Numbered from the stretch's first letter, positions 52,273-63,300 are shown. The stretch: DNA of 64,000 nt from Microbacterium psychrotolerans (GCF_031085295.1 NZ_JAVFWO010000001.1:332391-396390), one strand, 5' to 3'. Notes: a model not told the origin generated them from the sequence alone. Numbers and translations are program-made.

Positions 52273-55200
52273 CTAAGGCACCGCCGTGTACGTGAGCGTC
52301 AGCGTCGGGCGATACGACGCACTGGTGGCCTCTCGCGACCAGATCCGCACATTGTCCGTCCCCGCCGTGCTCGACATCCGCATCGTGATCGTCTGACCCG
52401 CCAGCCCTGCGAGGTCGGTCGGTTGGATGGTCACGGTGTAGGCGGTGTTGGTGGCGCCGGCTCCCGCCAGCTCGCCGATCACGCCGGACGCGGTCTGCGT
52501 GACGCGCGTGTTCCACGTCATGCTCGCCTCATTCCACGGCCCCGACACCAGGTGGAAGGCATGTGTGTCGGCGGATGCCGCTGTGGAGTCCGTGGACGTT
52601 CGCACCGACAGCGAGGCGGACGTCAGCTGCATCCCTGCCGGTGCGGCAGGCAGGGCGAACGACATGAACGACTCGATCCCCGTGCTGAACCGAGACGACA
52701 GCTGGTTGGTCGTGCCGTACGTCCCTGCAGCGTTGCTCGCGGCGACCATCGTGTCGGCGGTGGTCACGACCGACTGCACGACGGGCGGTACGACCGGCGG
52801 GGTGATGGTCGCCGAGACGGCGGACGAAGCCGCACTCATGTTGCCCGCGGCATCCCGTGCCGTCACCCGGTAGTACCAGGTGCCCGTGGGGCGCCCGCTG
52901 TCGGTGTAGGACGAAGCGGTGACGTCGGACAGCCGGGACGACGCGTCGGCGACGAAGTCCGCAGCGGTACCGCGGTAGACCGTGTAGCCGGTGACCCCGC
53001 TGTTGTCGGTGGACGCACTCCAGGACAGCCCGACGTCGGCGTTGCCGACGACGGACGCCACCAGACCCGCCGGCACCGAAGGCGCCTCGGTATCGGGGCC
53101 CGCGACGGGCGTGAAGGTGAGCTTCACCGACGGCCGGTAGGTCGCCGATGTCGCTTCCGCGGACCAGAGCCGGACGTTGTCGCCGCCCGCGCTCGACATC
53201 CGGAGCGTCACGGTCTGGCCGAGGGCGGATGCGAGTGGACCCGTGGTCAGCGCGACGGTGTAAGCGGCGTTCGTGGCCGTCGCGCCGGTGAGGCTGCCCA
53301 GAACCGCCGACGTCGCGGTCACCGGGCGGTTGTTCCAGTTCACCGTGGCTTCGGACCACGCTCCGGACATCAGGCGGAACTCGTGCGCGTCGACGGAGGC
53401 CGCCGTGGTGTCGGTCGACGTCCGCACCGAGAGCACGGCGCCCGTGAGCGCAGTGCCCGCGGGAGCGGCCGGGAGCGGGACAGCGAGGAACGACTCGATG
53501 GTGCCCCCGGTCCCGCGCGACGACAGCTGATTGGACGTGCCGTAGAGCGTCGTCGGAGACGACTGCGCGACCATGGCGTCGTCGGTGATCGGCACCGTGA
53601 TCTCGACCGGAGTGCCGCCGTTGGCGAGGATGGTCGCGTAGGCGCTCGCGGACGCCGCGCTCACGTTGTTCTCCGCGTCCCGCGCCGTCACCTTGTAGTA
53701 CCAGACGCCTGCTGTCCGGCCGTTGTCCGTGTACGACGGCGTCGTCACGTCGGCGATCTTCGAGGAGGCGTCCACCGCGAAGCCGGCACTGGTCCCCCGA
53801 TACACGGTGTAGCCGGTGACGCCGACATTGTCCGCGGAGGGCGACCAGGTGATGGTCACGTTCGCGTTGCCGGCGACGGAGGTCGAGAGCCCGGTCGGCA
53901 CGGTCGGCGCCTGCGTGTCGGGACCGGAAGCGGGTGTGAATGTCAGCCGCAGCGACGGCCGGTAGGCCGCCGACGCCTCCGCGGACCACAGGCGGACGTT
54001 GTCGCTGTTGGTGCCGGACATGCGGAGGGTCACCGTCTGTCCCAGGAAGGAGGACAGACCCTCGGCGCCGAGGTTGACGGTATAGGCGGAGTTGAGCGCT
54101 GTCGCACCGGTGAGGGTGCCCAGCACGCCGGTCGCCGTCGTGGTCGGGCGGTTGTTCCAGTTGACGGCATCCTCGGTCCAGGCGCCTGTCACCAGCCGGA
54201 ACTGCGGCGAGTCCGTCGTCGCGGCGGTGCTGTCGTTCGAGGTGCGGACCGACAGCACGGCGCCTGTCAGCACCGTCCCTGCCGGCGCGGCCGGCAGCTG
54301 CAGCCGGACGAACGACTCGATCGTTCCGTTGGTGCCCCGCGCCGACAGCTGGTTCGACGTGCCGTACAGGGTCGTCGGAGCCGCCTGGGCAACCATGGCG
54401 TCCTCGGTGGGCGTGAGGGTCACCTCGACCGCCTGCGACGGCGGCTGGATGGTCACCGACGCGGACGACGGAGCGCTGACGTTGCCCGCGGCATCCTGTG
54501 CGGTCACTTTGTAGTACCACGTGCCGGCGGCGCGTCCCGTGTCCACGTGACCCGGCGTCGCGACCTCCGCGATGCGGTTGCCCGCGCTCGGCGTGAAGTC
54601 CGCCGCGAGGCTCCGGTAAAGCACGTACGAGCTGACACCTCGGTCATCGGTCGAGGCATTCCACGCGAGCGTCACGTTGGTCCCGCTGGACAGTGTCGCC
54701 GTGAAGCCGCCCGGTGCGCTCGGGGCCGTCACATCCGGCGGGACGATCGTGACCATCGCGGTGTCGGAGGGCTGACTGACGTTGCCGGCCGCGTCGCGCG
54801 CGGTCACGCGGTAGTAGTGCGCACCCGCCGAGAGTCCGCTCTCGCTGAACGATGTGCTGCTGACCGTGCCGACCAGCGTTCCGTCGGCGATCGCGAAGCC
54901 CGCGGCATCCCCCCTGTAGACCCTGTAGTCGATCACATCGACGTCGTCCGCGGACGGCGCCCACGTGACGGTCGCACCGTTCGCGCCCACCTGTGTCGCG
55001 GCCGGGCTGGCGGGTGCCGTGGGGGCGTCGATATCGGTGACGAGGAGCTGCCTGGGTGCTGAGGGCGGGCTCTCGTTCTCGGCGCCGTCGACCGCGGTCA
55101 CCCGGTAGTAGTAGGTGCCCAGGGCGGGAGCGTCCTCGTGGTACGAGGTCGTCGCCGTGGTCGCGAGGAACGAGTCGGCGTCGGGGGCGAAGTCGGCCGC

Positions 55201-58200
55201 GGTGCTCCGGTAGACGCGGTACTCGAGCACGCGGGTGTTGTCGGTGGATGCCGTCCACGACACGTCCACACCGCCGGAGCCGTGGGTGGCGGAGAGCCCG
55301 GAGGGCGTGGTCGGGGACGCGGCGTCCTGGACCCCGAGCGCGTAGTGGCGGGCGATCTCATTGGCGGCGAGGCCGCCGTTGTACACGGCGAACTCGTCCA
55401 GCGCCCCGCGGAAGTAGGAGTTCGAGGTCGCGCCGGGCCAGCTGCCGAGGTTGCCGCCGCCGATGCGCCAGTACCCGCTCGTCGTATCCGCGCCGGTGAC
55501 GCTGCTCTGCGCGACGAGCCCGCCATCGACGTAGAGCTTCCGACCGGAGGAGTCCAAGACGCCCACCGCACTGTGCCACTTGCCGTCGGCGTAGCCGAGC
55601 GGGCTGGTCACGACGGCTGCCGAGCCGACCCACGAGCCGAAGACGAGATTGCCGCCTGCGGTCATGTACAGATGCTTGTCGTAGTTCGTGCCGTTGCCGG
55701 TCTGCGCGTTCTCGAATCCGAACAGCTTGCCACCGGCAGTCGTCGTGTTGAACCAGATCTCGGCGGTGAGGGCCGCCGAGGGCGTGAGCGCGGCCTGCGT
55801 GGCGACCGTGCCCTGCTGTGTGCCAGGTGTCGTCACCGCCGTGTTGCCGGGGATGATACCCGGCTGACCCTTGGTGACGCCGGTCCGGTACACCCCGGGG
55901 TAGGTGCTGAAGCGGGCGGCGTCGGCGGCTGTGGTTCCGGATGCTTCGCCGAGGCGCCAGTAGAGCGTGGGGTCCGTGGCGAAGACGCGCGTGCCGTAGG
56001 CGTCGGCGGGCGCGTGGTTGAGATCGAGTTCCCGGCCCGCCGCCTGGAAGTGGTCGGCTACGTCACCCGCGCCGAGTGCCGACGAGTAGACCGCGGTCTC
56101 GTCGATCGTGCCGGCGAAGAAGTTGCTCGTCGGCCGGTTGGGCCACCCGGAGAGGTTGTCTCCGCCGACGTGCCATACCCCGGAGTACGACTGGGCGACC
56201 GCGTTCGAGTTCTGCGCCACGCGCACCCCGTCGACGTACAGCGCCATGCCGCCCGCGCCCTGCGTGCCCACGATGTGGTGCCACGATCCGTCGTTCAGGG
56301 CGCCGACCGAGGTCAGGGTCACGGTCGAGCCGGTGTACGCGCCGAAGACCACCCGGCCCGTATTGGTCATGTAGAGGTGCCGGTCGTAGCTGCCGCTGAG
56401 CACTGTCGCGCCGTTGTCGGTGCGTGGCCGACCGCTTCCGAATCCGACGATCTTCCCGCCTCGAGTGGTCGTCGTCCTGATCCACGTCTCGACGCTGTAC
56501 GTCGTCGGCGCCGGGGCCAGGCCCTGGTGCCAGACGTAGTCATCGCCCCCGTCGAAGACGAGGGATCCGCTGGCGTCGCCTGGGACGGGGGTGTCGGCCG
56601 AGTTCGCCGCGCCGTTCTCGAGCACGCCCGCTTGGCGGCTGGTGTTCGTCGTCGCGGCAGAACCGTCCTGCAGCCACGAACCCGTCGTGTTCCCCTGCCA
56701 GTAGATCGCGGGAGCGTCGGAACGGACGGATGCCGCATAATCGGCCGCGGATGCGACCGCGGTGGCACTGGCCACCTGCGAGAGCACCGAGCTGTTCGTG
56801 CCGTCGGTCGCTCGCACACGGTAGGTGTAGGTCTGCCCCGCGACCACATCGGTGTCGACGAACGTCACCTGGGGGCGGTTCCACCACACCGAGGACGACG
56901 CACCGCTCCAGATCGGGCTCGAGGAGTTGTTCCGGAAGACCTGATACGTCAGCGTCGAGTCGTCATCGTCGACCGACGTGCGGATGCGGACGTCGATCGC
57001 CCCGCTGCTCTGAGCGACCGCCGACACCGTCGGCGCCGGCGGATTGCCGCTGTCGGTGGTCCCGAAGCGCGTCAGGTGGTCCTGCGGCGCACCGTTGATC
57101 GTCGTGAAGTCGCCGCCGCTCCACATGAACTGCTGCCCGGTCGACCTGCCGGTCGCGACGACGAGCGCGCGCGGGCCGATGCCCTCGCCGATGCCGTCGT
57201 TCGACTTGGGATCCCACGCGAAGTGCGACCCGTCGACCGCGCTCTGCGCGAGGAAGTAGTGACGTGTGCCGTCCTGCTGCGCATTCACCGAATCGCAGTT
57301 GTGACCGTGGCTCACGGAGTAGAGGGTCGTCTGGTACTGCAGTGTCATCTGAGTGGCGCCGAGGCACGTGTCGCGCCACAGCTGGTCGCCCGTCGCCCAC
57401 GAGAACGCCGCGCGTCCGTCGAAGACACCACCGCCGGTGCCTTCGTTCGAGATGTAGAACCTGCCGTCGTCCGCGCTGAAGATGTGCTTGGTCACCGAGG
57501 TGTTCGCGATGAACCCGGCGGGATAGGTGCGGATGTTCGCACCGGTGACCGCGTCGACGATGGCGATCGAGTGCGAGGACGCGCCGTTGACGGAGAAGAA
57601 GTCCCCGCCGATCGCGACCTTGGAGCCGTCGGGTGAGACGCCGATGCCTCGGCCGATGTCATCGACGTTCGCCGTCCACGGAAGCAGAGCCCCGGTGGTG
57701 ACGTCCACGGCGGCGAACCTCTGGCGCGCTTCACCGCCGACGGTGAGGAACATGCCGCCGAAGTACATCGTCGTCCCCTTCACGGCGATGGTGTGCACGA
57801 TCGAGGAGATGCTGGGGAGGCGAAGGCCGGTGACGGTGCACGTGCGGACGTCGATCTGCGCGATGCGACCCGTGGACACCCCGCCGACGTTCGAGAAGTT
57901 GCCGCCGATGTAGACCGTGTTGCCGTCGGGCGCCGCGGTTGCCGCATAGACCGCCGGCGTTCCGCCGGCCAGCGCGAGACTCAGCTGGCAGCCGTCGGGG
58001 TTCCCGGTCTCGGCGTCGAGGATCGCCAGGGCGTTCACAGCGACCGGCGAACCCGAGCCTCCTTCGGGCGGACGCAGCTCGCTGAACGTGCCCCCCGCCA
58101 CGACCCTTCCGGCCGACTGCGCGAGCGCGTACACCGTTCCGTCGGTCTGCCACGTCGGCAGGTCGTCGGCGCTGAACTGAACGCCGGGCGAAAGAGCCGA

Positions 58201-58284
58201 AGCCGGTTCGGGCGGCGCGACCGCGACGAGGCCGACCACGAGCGCCGATGCTACGACGACACCCATCCAGTTACGTGAGACCAC
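52273..58284 (-). CDS. Giant secreted mosaic surface protein (propeller, FN3, LamG, DNRLRE)
   Basis: Secreted protein of 2003 residues, with a signal peptide ending near PEPASA (about residue 30). Order: a beta-propeller of delta-60-like repeats to about residue 400 (VVAGGTFSEL, VYIGGNFSNVGG, MYFGGMFLTVGG, VAIGGDFFSVNG); FN3 (about 410-510); two LamG/concanavalin domains (about 545-745 and 795-985); three FN3 domains; then three DNRLRE (CBM96-like) domains starting near residues 1288, 1561 and 1838 and alternating with FN3. No sortase motif or C-terminal membrane segment is seen, so attachment would be non-covalent. GTG start at 58284 behind a G-rich site; ATG at 58266 possible. Probable role: adhesion or polysaccharide binding. 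The first of two such paralogues. Confidence 0.85.
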   Translation of the reverse strand: MVSRNWMGVVVASALVVGLVAVAPPEPASALSPGVQFSADDLPTWQTDGTVYALAQSAGRVVAGGTFSELRPPEGGSGSPVAVNALAILDAETGNPDGCQLSLALAGGTPAVYAATAAPDGNTVYIGGNFSNVGGVSTGRIAQIDVRTCTVTGLRLPSISSIVHTIAVKGTTMYFGGMFLTVGGEARQRFAAVDVTTGALLPWTANVDDIGRGIGVSPDGSKVAIGGDFFSVNGASSHSIAIVDAVTGANIRTYPAGFIANTSVTKHIFSADDGRFYISNEGTGGGVFDGRAAFSWATGDQLWRDTCLGATQMTLQYQTTLYSVSHGHNCDSVNAQQDGTRHYFLAQSAVDGSHFAWDPKSNDGIGEGIGPRALVVATGRSTGQQFMWSGGDFTTINGAPQDHLTRFGTTDSGNPPAPTVSAVAQSSGAIDVRIRTSVDDDDSTLTYQVFRNNSSSPIWSGASSSVWWNRPQVTFVDTDVVAGQTYTYRVRATDGTNSSVLSQVASATAVASAADYAASVRSDAPAIYWQGNTTGSWLQDGSAATTNTSRQAGVLENGAANSADTPVPGDASGSLVFDGGDDYVWHQGLAPAPTTYSVETWIRTTTTRGGKIVGFGSGRPRTDNGATVLSGSYDRHLYMTNTGRVVFGAYTGSTVTLTSVGALNDGSWHHIVGTQGAGGMALYVDGVRVAQNSNAVAQSYSGVWHVGGDNLSGWPNRPTSNFFAGTIDETAVYSSALGAGDVADHFQAAGRELDLNHAPADAYGTRVFATDPTLYWRLGEASGTTAADAARFSTYPGVYRTGVTKGQPGIIPGNTAVTTPGTQQGTVATQAALTPSAALTAEIWFNTTTAGGKLFGFENAQTGNGTNYDKHLYMTAGGNLVFGSWVGSAAVVTSPLGYADGKWHSAVGVLDSSGRKLYVDGGLVAQSSVTGADTTSGYWRIGGGNLGSWPGATSNSYFRGALDEFAVYNGGLAANEIARHYALGVQDAASPTTPSGLSATHGSGGVDVSWTASTDNTRVLEYRVYRSTAADFAPDADSFLATTATTSYHEDAPALGTYYYRVTAVDGAENESPPSAPRQLLVTDIDAPTAPASPAATQVGANGATVTWAPSADDVDVIDYRVYRGDAAGFAIADGTLVGTVSSTSFSESGLSAGAHYYRVTARDAAGNVSQPSDTAMVTIVPPDVTAPSAPGGFTATLSSGTNVTLAWNASTDDRGVSSYVLYRSLAADFTPSAGNRIAEVATPGHVDTGRAAGTWYYKVTAQDAAGNVSAPSSASVTIQPPSQAVEVTLTPTEDAMVAQAAPTTLYGTSNQLSARGTNGTIESFVRLQLPAAPAGTVLTGAVLSVRTSNDSTAATTDSPQFRLVTGAWTEDAVNWNNRPTTTATGVLGTLTGATALNSAYTVNLGAEGLSSFLGQTVTLRMSGTNSDNVRLWSAEASAAYRPSLRLTFTPASGPDTQAPTVPTGLSTSVAGNANVTITWSPSADNVGVTGYTVYRGTSAGFAVDASSKIADVTTPSYTDNGRTAGVWYYKVTARDAENNVSAASASAYATILANGGTPVEITVPITDDAMVAQSSPTTLYGTSNQLSSRGTGGTIESFLAVPLPAAPAGTALTGAVLSVRTSTDTTAASVDAHEFRLMSGAWSEATVNWNNRPVTATSAVLGSLTGATATNAAYTVALTTGPLASALGQTVTLRMSSAGGDNVRLWSAEATSATYRPSVKLTFTPVAGPDTEAPSVPAGLVASVVGNADVGLSWSASTDNSGVTGYTVYRGTAADFVADASSRLSDVTASSYTDSGRPTGTWYYRVTARDAAGNMSAASSAVSATITPPVVPPVVQSVVTTADTMVAASNAAGTYGTTNQLSSRFSTGIESFMSFALPAAPAGMQLTSASLSVRTSTDSTAASADTHAFHLVSGPWNEASMTWNTRVTQTASGVIGELAGAGATNTAYTVTIQPTDLAGLAGQTITMRMSSTAGTDNVRIWSREATSASYRPTLTLTYTAVP
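52280..54760 (-). repeat. Tandem FN3-DNRLRE coding modules, period about 825 bp
   Basis: Three modules of about 275 codons follow each other in the 3' part of the mosaic gene, recognisable by the DNRLRE starts TEDAMVAQAAPTTLYGTSNQ, TDDAMVAQSSPTTLYGTSNQ and TADTMVAASNAAGTYGTTNQ. The first two are closest to each other and the last is more diverged, consistent with stepwise internal duplication. Copy number could vary between strains. Confidence 0.75.
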
Positions 58285-58550
58285 GGGTCACACCCCCAAC
58301 GCCCACAGACGTGTCCGTGGGCCCTCCCAGAAGCACCGCCGGGTTCCCAGTCGTCGAGTTCGGACGCTTCCCAGGCGCGTCTCTCGGCATTCGGGACGAT
58401 GCAAGCGACACTGTACGCCTCCGTTCGCGCTTTGTCTCCAGGGCATCTGCGGCCGGGAGATCCGGTGCGTGATGACACCCTCGGCTCCGACGAGCCGCGA
58501 GTGGAGGCATCGCATTCGAACGGTGTATTCCGCATGACGCGGTTGCGTTG

Positions 58551-58764
58551 TATGGTGTGCCCCAGAACGTCCCTCACCGGCAGGTGAGGGACGCTGACGG
58601 CCGTTGAACCCGAAACCGACGGCCGGATGAACTGCGTTCCGCGCCGAGAGGCGAGGGACGCTGACGGCCGTCGAACCCGAAACCGACGACCGATGGACCG
58701 CGCTGGGGAGCGCTCTCCGAGATGCGTCGTGACGATGTCGTCGCGCGTCCGCTGGGGAGGATAG
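58551..58764 (+). ncRNA. Structured leader RNA candidate of the glycosyltransferase gene
   Basis: A TATGGT -10 (58551-58556) would start RNA near 58563. The leader then has: an 11-bp perfect hairpin, CGTCCCTCACC/GGTGAGGGACG (58568-58578 with 58583-58593); two near-identical units; and GGGGAG (58705-58710) followed by CTCTCC (58713-58718). CTCTCC could pair either with that upstream copy or with the Shine-Dalgarno GGGGAG at 58754-58759. This is the layout of a translation-controlling riboswitch or protein-binding leader. I do not recognise it as a known class. Upstream, 58285-58550 shows no gene, only an imperfect repeat GCCCAC/GTGGGC (58301-58322) near the divergent surface-protein start. Confidence 0.5.
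58584..58702 (+). repeat. Two tandem units with 67-bp period in the leader
   Basis: Both units contain GAGGGACGCTGACGGCCGT, one variable pyrimidine, GAACCCGAAACCGACG, one variable purine and CCG. They begin at 58586 and 58653. Each unit can fold CGTYG around AACCCGAAAC with CGACG, and each is preceded by its own small stem (GGTGAGG arm; CGCC-GAGA-GGCG). Variation is limited to paired or flanking positions. Confidence 0.7.
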
Positions 58765-60174
58765 ATGACTGGGGAATGGCGCCTCGGCGCCCGATCGTCA
58801 CGCGTATCGACGTCGCCGGAGACCGTGGAAGAGGAGCCGGCCTCGGCGACGGATGCCGCCGTCGGCGCGTCGGGAGGTGCGGCGAGACGGCGAACGGCGC
58901 CGCGGGTGCTCTTCGTCGGCATCAATTACGCACCCGAGCCGACGGGCATCGCACCCTACACGGGGGGTATGGCCGGTGCACTCGCGGCGCGCGGATGGCG
59001 GGTGCAGGTCGTCACGACGCATCCGCACTATCCATGGTGGAAGGTCCAGGACGGCTACGGCGGCTGGACCCGCACCGAGACGCGGGATCTGGTCGACGTC
59101 ACACGACTGCGGCACTATGTGCCTCGGCGCCACACCATGGTCGATCGCGCACTGTCGGAGCTGACCTTCGGGCTCAGGGCCACCCTCGCCCGCTGGCACC
59201 GCCCGGATACCGTGGTCCTCGTCAGCCCCGCGATGATCTCGTCCCGGCTGGCCGCCGTCCGCGCCGCCCTGACGGGCGTACCGACGATCGTGTGGGTACA
59301 GGACATCTACACACTCGGCGCGCGGGAGACAGGTGCCGTGTCGCATGGCGCCCAGGGGATCGCCGCACTGGAGCGCGGGCTGATGAACTCCGCCGACCGG
59401 GTCGTGGCGATCCACGACCGATTCCGCCGCGTTCTGCAGGAGGACCTCTCGGTCGCCACGCCCGTCGACGTCGTGCGGAACTGGTCGCACGTGAAGACGG
59501 ACGGCGCCGGGCGCGACAGCGCGCTTCGCCGAGAGCTCGGCTGGGGGGACGAGGACGTGGTCGTCCTGCATGCCGGCAACATCGGGGCGAAGCAGGGACT
59601 CGAGAACGTCGTCGATGCCTCCATCGAGGCCGCTCGCCGCGGATCGCACGTGAAGTTCGTCCTGCTGGGCGACGGGAACCAGCGCCCCGCCCTGGAGGCG
59701 ATGGGGGCCTGCTCACGACTTCAGTTCCTCGATCCGCTGCCCGACGGCGCCTTCGAGCGCGCGCTCGCCTCGGCCGACATCCTCCTGGTCAACGAGCGGC
59801 CGGGTCTCACCGAGATGGCCGTTCCCAGCAAGCTGACGACGTACTTCGCCACAGGACTTCCCGTGATCGCGGCGGTCGACCCCTCGAGCATCACGCACGA
59901 CGAGGTCTGCGCGGCCGGAGCCGGACCGTGCGTCGCGGCCGGCGACCCGAGCGCACTGGTCGATGCCGCCGAGCGTCTCGCCGCCGACCCCGCAGGCGCG
60001 CAGGCGTTCGGTCAGGCCGCGCGGAGCTATCGCGATGCCCATCTCGGTATCGACGCCGCGGTCGCCTCGTTCGAGGCGACCCTGCAGGCGGCGATGGTGT
60101 CGGGTCGCCGCGCAGCGGCAGGCGCGCTCGCTGGTTCGCCGAGCCGTCGGCACCGCCCCGTCCTCCACCACTGA
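58765..60174 (+). CDS. GT4-like glycosyltransferase (WbuB type)
   Basis: Cytoplasmic or membrane-associated glycosyltransferase of 469 residues, GT-B fold. N-terminal GINYAPEPTGIAPYTGGMAGALAARGW is the acceptor-side motif of the WbuB group (UDP-sugar transfer in exopolysaccharide or O-antigen synthesis). The C-terminal domain has VLHAGNIGAKQGLENVVDA, FVLLGDGNQRPAL and the nucleotide-binding region NERPGLTEMAVPSKLTTYFA. The first 45 residues are a poorly conserved tail. ATG at 58765 behind GGGGAGG. Works after the glycosylphosphotransferase at 48921 in building the repeat unit. Its long leader suggests translational control. Confidence 0.9.
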   Translation: MTGEWRLGARSSRVSTSPETVEEEPASATDAAVGASGGAARRRTAPRVLFVGINYAPEPTGIAPYTGGMAGALAARGWRVQVVTTHPHYPWWKVQDGYGGWTRTETRDLVDVTRLRHYVPRRHTMVDRALSELTFGLRATLARWHRPDTVVLVSPAMISSRLAAVRAALTGVPTIVWVQDIYTLGARETGAVSHGAQGIAALERGLMNSADRVVAIHDRFRRVLQEDLSVATPVDVVRNWSHVKTDGAGRDSALRRELGWGDEDVVVLHAGNIGAKQGLENVVDASIEAARRGSHVKFVLLGDGNQRPALEAMGACSRLQFLDPLPDGAFERALASADILLVNERPGLTEMAVPSKLTTYFATGLPVIAAVDPSSITHDEVCAAGAGPCVAAGDPSALVDAAERLAADPAGAQAFGQAARSYRDAHLGIDAAVASFEATLQAAMVSGRRAAAGALAGSPSRRHRPVLHH

Positions 60175-60291
60175 TCTCGCCGCCGCGCGGGCGGCACATG
60201 TCGAGGACGGGTGCGCTGCGTCGACTGACGAAGGCCCCGGGCGCGGCATCCGTTCACCGGCCGCCGCCCGTGGGCGCGGGCGACGGCCGGG

Positions 60292-60321
60292 CCGGCGGCG
60301 GAGGGCTCGCTCCGCCGCCGG
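60292..60321. terminator. 12-bp hairpin between glycosyltransferase and second mosaic gene
   Basis: CCGGCGGCGGAG (60292-60303) pairs exactly with CTCCGCCGCCGG (60310-60321) around GGCTCG. It lies between convergent genes, 12 bp from the stop of the mosaic gene, so it probably terminates both. Confidence 0.7.
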
Positions 60322-60333
60322 ACTCTCCCCCGA

Positions 60334-63300
60334 TCAGGGTGTCGTGTACGTCAGCGTGAGTGTGGGTCGGTAATCCGGTGACGTCGCCTCACGGGACCAC
60401 AGCCGGACGTTGTCGCTGCCCGCCGGACTGGACAGACGCAGGGTGATCGAGGTGCCGGCGAGCGGTCCGAGATCAGCAGCGGAGAGGGTCGCGGCGTATG
60501 GGCTGTTCAGCGCCGTCGCTCCCGTGAGCTGCCCCAGGACGACCGAGCCCACATTCGTCGGGCGGTTGTTCCAGGTGATCGTGCCCTCCTGCCACGTGCC
60601 GCTGACGAGCCGGAACTCGTGGATGTCGGTCGATCCGGCAGTCGAATCGTTGGACGTCCGCAGCGAGATCGTCGCCGACGTGAGCACCTGCCCGGCCGGC
60701 GCGGCCGGCAGGTCGAACCGCAGGAAGGACTCGATCGTGGTGTTGAAGCGCGACGATATCTGGTTGGTGGTCCCATAGGCGAACGTCGGGTTGACGGCCG
60801 CGGCCATCGAGTCGGCGGTCGTCACGATCGTCTGCGTCGTGGGTGGAGCCGGTGGATTGGTCACCGTGGCGCTCGCGGCGGCCGAGGCCGCGCTCACGTT
60901 CGCCGACCCATCCCTGGCGGCCACCTTGTAGAACCACGTTCCCTGCGGTCGAGCGCTGTCCGTGAAGGTCGTCTCCATCACGTCGCCGATCCGGGAAGCG
61001 TCGTTCGCGGTGAACCCGGCCGTCGTGCCTCGGTAGACGAGGTAGCCGGTGACGCCGACGTTGTCCGTCGAGGCACTCCAGTTCAGGATGACGTTGTTGG
61101 CGCCCTCGACGGCCGCCGTCAGCCCCCCGGGCACGCTCGGCGGCGTGCTGTCGGGAGCCACGATGACGACGGATGCCGCGCTCGACGCGCCGGAGACGTT
61201 CCCGGCGGCGTCACGAGCGGTCACCTTGTAGTACCACGTGCCCTCGGAGAGCGGCGCGTCGTGATACGAGGTGCCGACGACGTTCGGCTGGATGAGCGTC
61301 TCCATGCTCGGCACGAATCCGGCATCCGACCCACGGTAGAGCGCGTAGCCCGTCACCCCGGCGTTGTCGGTCGAGGCGGTCCACGAGATGTCGGCCGCCT
61401 GGCCCGCCGCCACCGCGTTCACCCCTGTCGGGACGCTCGGCGCCGTACCGTCGACGACGGTGACGGGAGCGGAGGCCGCGGAGGCCGCGCTCGCGTTGTT
61501 GGCGCCATCGAAGGCGACGACCTTGTAGTAGAAGGTGCCGGGCGGCGGTGCGACGTCTTCGAACGTCGTGCCGGCGACCGTCCCGCGGAGCGTATCGGCC
61601 GCGGGCGTGAACCCGGCGGTCGTCCCGCGGTAGACCCGGTACCCCGCGACGCCGACGTTGTCGATCGAGGCGGTCCAGGTCACGTCGACGTTCGCCCCGT
61701 CGAAGGACGCGCCCACCCCGAGCGGCGTGCTCGGAGCCACCGTGTCGACGAAGCCCGTCCCCACGCTGAAGTGGTTCTGCACCTGCTGTGGCGACAGGGC
61801 CCGGTAGTACACCGCCGTCTCGTCCAGCTGACCGTCGAAGTAGCGGTTCACCAGGGTGTTGCCGGCACTCGGGTAGCCGTTGAGACTGTCGCCGCCGACA
61901 TGCCATGTGCCGTTGTAGGTGCCGCTGCCCGTCGTGGCGTTCTGCGCCTGGAGGACACCGTCGACGTACAGCTGCATGCCGCCCGGACCCTGGGTGCCGA
62001 CCACGTGGTGCCACTGCCCGTCGTTGACCGCCGCGAGGCTCCGCAGCGTCGTCGTGCCGAACCCGGCGCGCACGCCGAACCGGAGGAACCCGGTCCCGTT
62101 CTCCATGTACACGACGCGATCGACAGTGCCGCTGGTTCGGTCGACCCCGGTGTCCGTACGAGGGCGCCCCGTCGACGATCCATAGTTCGCAAGAGCCCCA
62201 CCTGTGGTCGACGTCGTGCGGAACCACGTCTCCACCGAATACACGGTGGGTCCGGGTGCGATGACGTCGTTCCAGATGTACTGCGGCAACCCGTTCGCCT
62301 GCGTGTCGGTGAACGTCGCGCTGCGGCTGGCGTCGTTGGGGATCGCGCCCGCGGCGGTGCGGTTCACGCCGTTCTGCGCGAGGCCGTTGAGCCCGACGAC
62401 CGTCGGGCCGGCGCTGTCCACGACCCACTGCGCGTTCGCCGTGTCGTCGTAGCGGTAGAACAGCCGCGGCTGATCCGCGATGACCGTCGATGCGTAGACG
62501 GACCCTGTCGCCGATGCCGTCGCCGTCGCCGTCCCCGACAGGGCGCTCTGGTTGTTCGCCCGGTCGATCGCGCGCACGCGATACGTGTAGCTCGTGCCCG
62601 GTGCGACATCCGTATCGACGAAGGTCGCCTGGAACCGATACCAGTGCTTCGACTGGGCGACGCCCGTCCAGACGGGGGTCGTCGTGTTGTTGCCGCGATA
62701 GACGGCGTACGTGATGTCCGAGTCGTCCGGATCGTAGACGCCGCGGATGTTGACCTGGACCGCGTTCGGCGTGATGGCGCGTGCGGCGATGGCCGGGACC
62801 GGTGGGGCGCCCGTGTCGGTCGGGCTGAACCGCGTCAGGCCCTGCTGACTGGCCCCGTTGACGCGGGTGAACTCACCGCCGACCCACAGGTACGGCGTGC
62901 CGTTCGTGCCGGGCCCGATCGCGATCGAGCGTGGGCCGATGCCCTCACCGGTGCCGTCGTTCAGCTCCGGGAGCCAGCCGATCTGCAGCTGCGTGGGGTC
63001 GGCGGCGTGGGTCACCGAGAGGAAGGTGCGCCGGCCGTCGGGGAACATCCCCATGGCCCCGCAGTCGTGGTGGTGGTGCGCCTGAAACAGCAGTCCTTGG
63101 TACGGCACCATCGTCTGAGTCGCGCCCGCGCAGTTGTCGCGCCAGGCCTGGCTGTAATCGGACCAGTTGTAGGAGAGAGCGCCGTCGAACCCGGCGAAGC
63201 CCTCCTGGGCCACGAAGAACCGTGTGCCGTCGGAGCTGATCGTCTTCGTCCGCGAGGTGTTGCCGACCGTGCTGGCCGGCCATGTGCGCAACACCGCTCC

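Noticed and set aside
52048..57636. Long plus-strand frames opposite the first mosaic protein
   Set aside because: Arg/Gly/Val-rich translations without domains, while the minus strand encodes clear propeller, LamG, FN3 and DNRLRE domains.
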